Part shown: piece after piece, positions 63,364-64,000 of the stretch
Layout of the letters: every line of letters starts with the position of its first letter
Numbering within the stretch: the first letter of the stretch is position 1
Assembly: GCA_026415395.1 (NCBI GenBank)
Contig: JAOAHD010000016.1
Coordinates: forward strand, 186,001 to 250,000
DNA length: 64,000 bases
Direction: 5' to 3'
Origin: Candidatus Binatia bacterium
GTDB lineage: Bacteria > Desulfobacterota > Binatia > HRBIN30
The notes under the pieces: generated by a model
The model's input: the letters and a program-made list of their open reading frames with translations, nothing else
Databases searched by the model: none
Told to the model about the DNA's origin: nothing
Made by a program: the position numbers and the translations under genes

Positions 63364-64000
63364 TCAGTACTTGAGCTGCAGACCGGTGGACACAATGTGC
63401 CGGTCGTACTCGAACAGCGGCTCGTTGGAATCGTGCACCTGGCCGATGTAGGCAATCGTCCAAGCCGCATGCTCGGTTAAAGGATAACTGAGCCCCAGCG
63501 CGAACTCGTGCGCATTGTCGCTCCGCTTCCGTGCCCCGAAACCGCTTGCGCGATTGTCGTAGTCGTACCGCCGATACACGTATGCGCTCTCCACCTGCAG
63601 CGCGTCCGCCACAAGCCAATGAACCTCTGCGTCGAAGACATGGCCCTTGTACGCGAACGCGCGCCCTTGGGGGCCATTCGACACCGTGTCTTCGATTTCA
63701 TACCGGTAGCCGAGCGCGAAAACACCCTGCGGGCGGCCAAGGCCAAAGTATTGCCGCAGCCCAGGGCTATAGTTCCAAGCATCTCGTCCCGGATCGTAGG
63801 GGCGCCGCAAGAAATCCCGGCCGCGAAAATCCAGAAACGCCTGTGTGGCAACTTGGTCCGACCACCGCAACGCGGCCCAGGGAGTGAGCAAACCTTCGTG
63901 GAAAAACGAACTGTAGTCGAGGGCGAAAAAGTTGTACGCAGCGCTCGCCCCATAAGCCCAGCGGTCGTGTTGGGAGGTAGCCGCCAGGCCCAAGCGGTGG
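63364..64000 (-). CDS. Outer-membrane beta-barrel protein, C-terminal part (window edge)
   Basis: About 211 residues of a protein that continues past the right end. Alternating strands (WAYGASAAYNFFALDYSSFF, FALGYRYEIEDT, GHVFDAEVHWLVADALQVES) and a C-terminal STGLQLKY are typical of transmembrane barrels, for example the Slam/DUF560-type or other TPR-barrel proteins. The beginning is missing, so family cannot be fixed. It precedes the FecR-domain gene by 12 bases. Confidence 0.65.
   Translation of the reverse strand, partial: HRLGLAATSQHDRWAYGASAAYNFFALDYSSFFHEGLLTPWAALRWSDQVATQAFLDFRGRDFLRRPYDPGRDAWNYSPGLRQYFGLGRPQGVFALGYRYEIEDTVSNGPQGRAFAYKGHVFDAEVHWLVADALQVESAYVYRRYDYDNRASGFGARKRSDNAHEFALGLSYPLTEHAAWTIAYIGQVHDSNEPLFEYDRHIVSTGLQLKY

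Noticed and set aside
1-64000. CRISPR array, prophage, IS element, tRNA or rRNA
   Set aside because: No regular repeat-spacer units, transposase motifs, tRNA-like cloverleaf or rRNA sequence were recognised by eye. A scan with tRNAscan-SE or similar could overturn this for small RNAs.

Overview
This 64 kb window is high-GC chromosomal DNA from a Gram-negative bacterium: it carries lipoproteins, outer-membrane beta-barrels, a TonB-like protein and a sigma-32 factor. Secreted proteins with Thr/Pro-rich stalks and paired EF-hand (dockerin-like) modules resemble what I know from uncultured delta-proteobacterial and Binatota-type genomes; that placement is inference. A ThiS-like carrier, a TtuA-like tRNA thiolase and a TrmI-like m1A58 methyltransferase lie close together, which suggests a thermophilic or thermotolerant host. 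No rRNA, tRNA, CRISPR array, prophage or insertion sequence was recognised.

Layout. 0-8.9 kb (minus strand): two FabH-type ketoacyl synthases, rimI, argS, a SPOR protein and trpE-G-D-C-F in one tightly packed run. 9-13.3 kb: palindromic repeats, a Cys-rich stalk/dockerin-like secreted protein, a frameshifted TRL-type lipoprotein gene and two envelope genes. 13.3-24.3 kb: a GH13 glucosidase followed by a sugar ABC transporter, a DUF4380-like secreted protein, a thioesterase, an alpha/beta hydrolase with a luciferase-like oxidoreductase, and a dynamin-like GTPase. 24.8-28.1 kb: disrupted secreted-protein genes (dockerin-like, lysyl-oxidase-like, cohesin-like). 28.1-33.2 kb: Nudix hydrolase, rpoZ, dnaJ-cbpM-rpoH, a hydrolase and a PPOX-family protein. 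33.3-42.4 kb: two tandem giant Thr/Pro stalk proteins, a secreted lipase and an envelope cluster ending in a TonB-like protein. 42.4-46.4 kb: acyl-CoA carboxylase beta subunit, a beta-barrel and a DUF4236/TPR protein. 46.5-50.9 kb: a sulfate-uptake operon with a CysW-CysA fusion. 50.8-56.1 kb: a low-density region of broken ORFs including toxin/immunity-like debris. 56.2-64 kb: the tRNA thiolation/methylation genes with a matrixin-like gene between them, two zinc dehydrogenases, two alanine-zipper lipoproteins, a FecR-domain protein and the end of a beta-barrel gene.

Main observations. (1) The sulfate operon is preceded by a short ORF with five consecutive Cys codons, then mutually exclusive antiterminator and terminator pairings; this is what a cysteine-responsive transcription attenuator should look like. 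(2) In-frame stops and frameshifts concentrate in accessory secreted-protein genes while the metabolic genes are all open, so the damage looks localised. (3) Several dockerin-like modules and one cohesin-like module occur around enzymes and stalks, suggesting a cellulosome-like but non-cellulolytic surface architecture.
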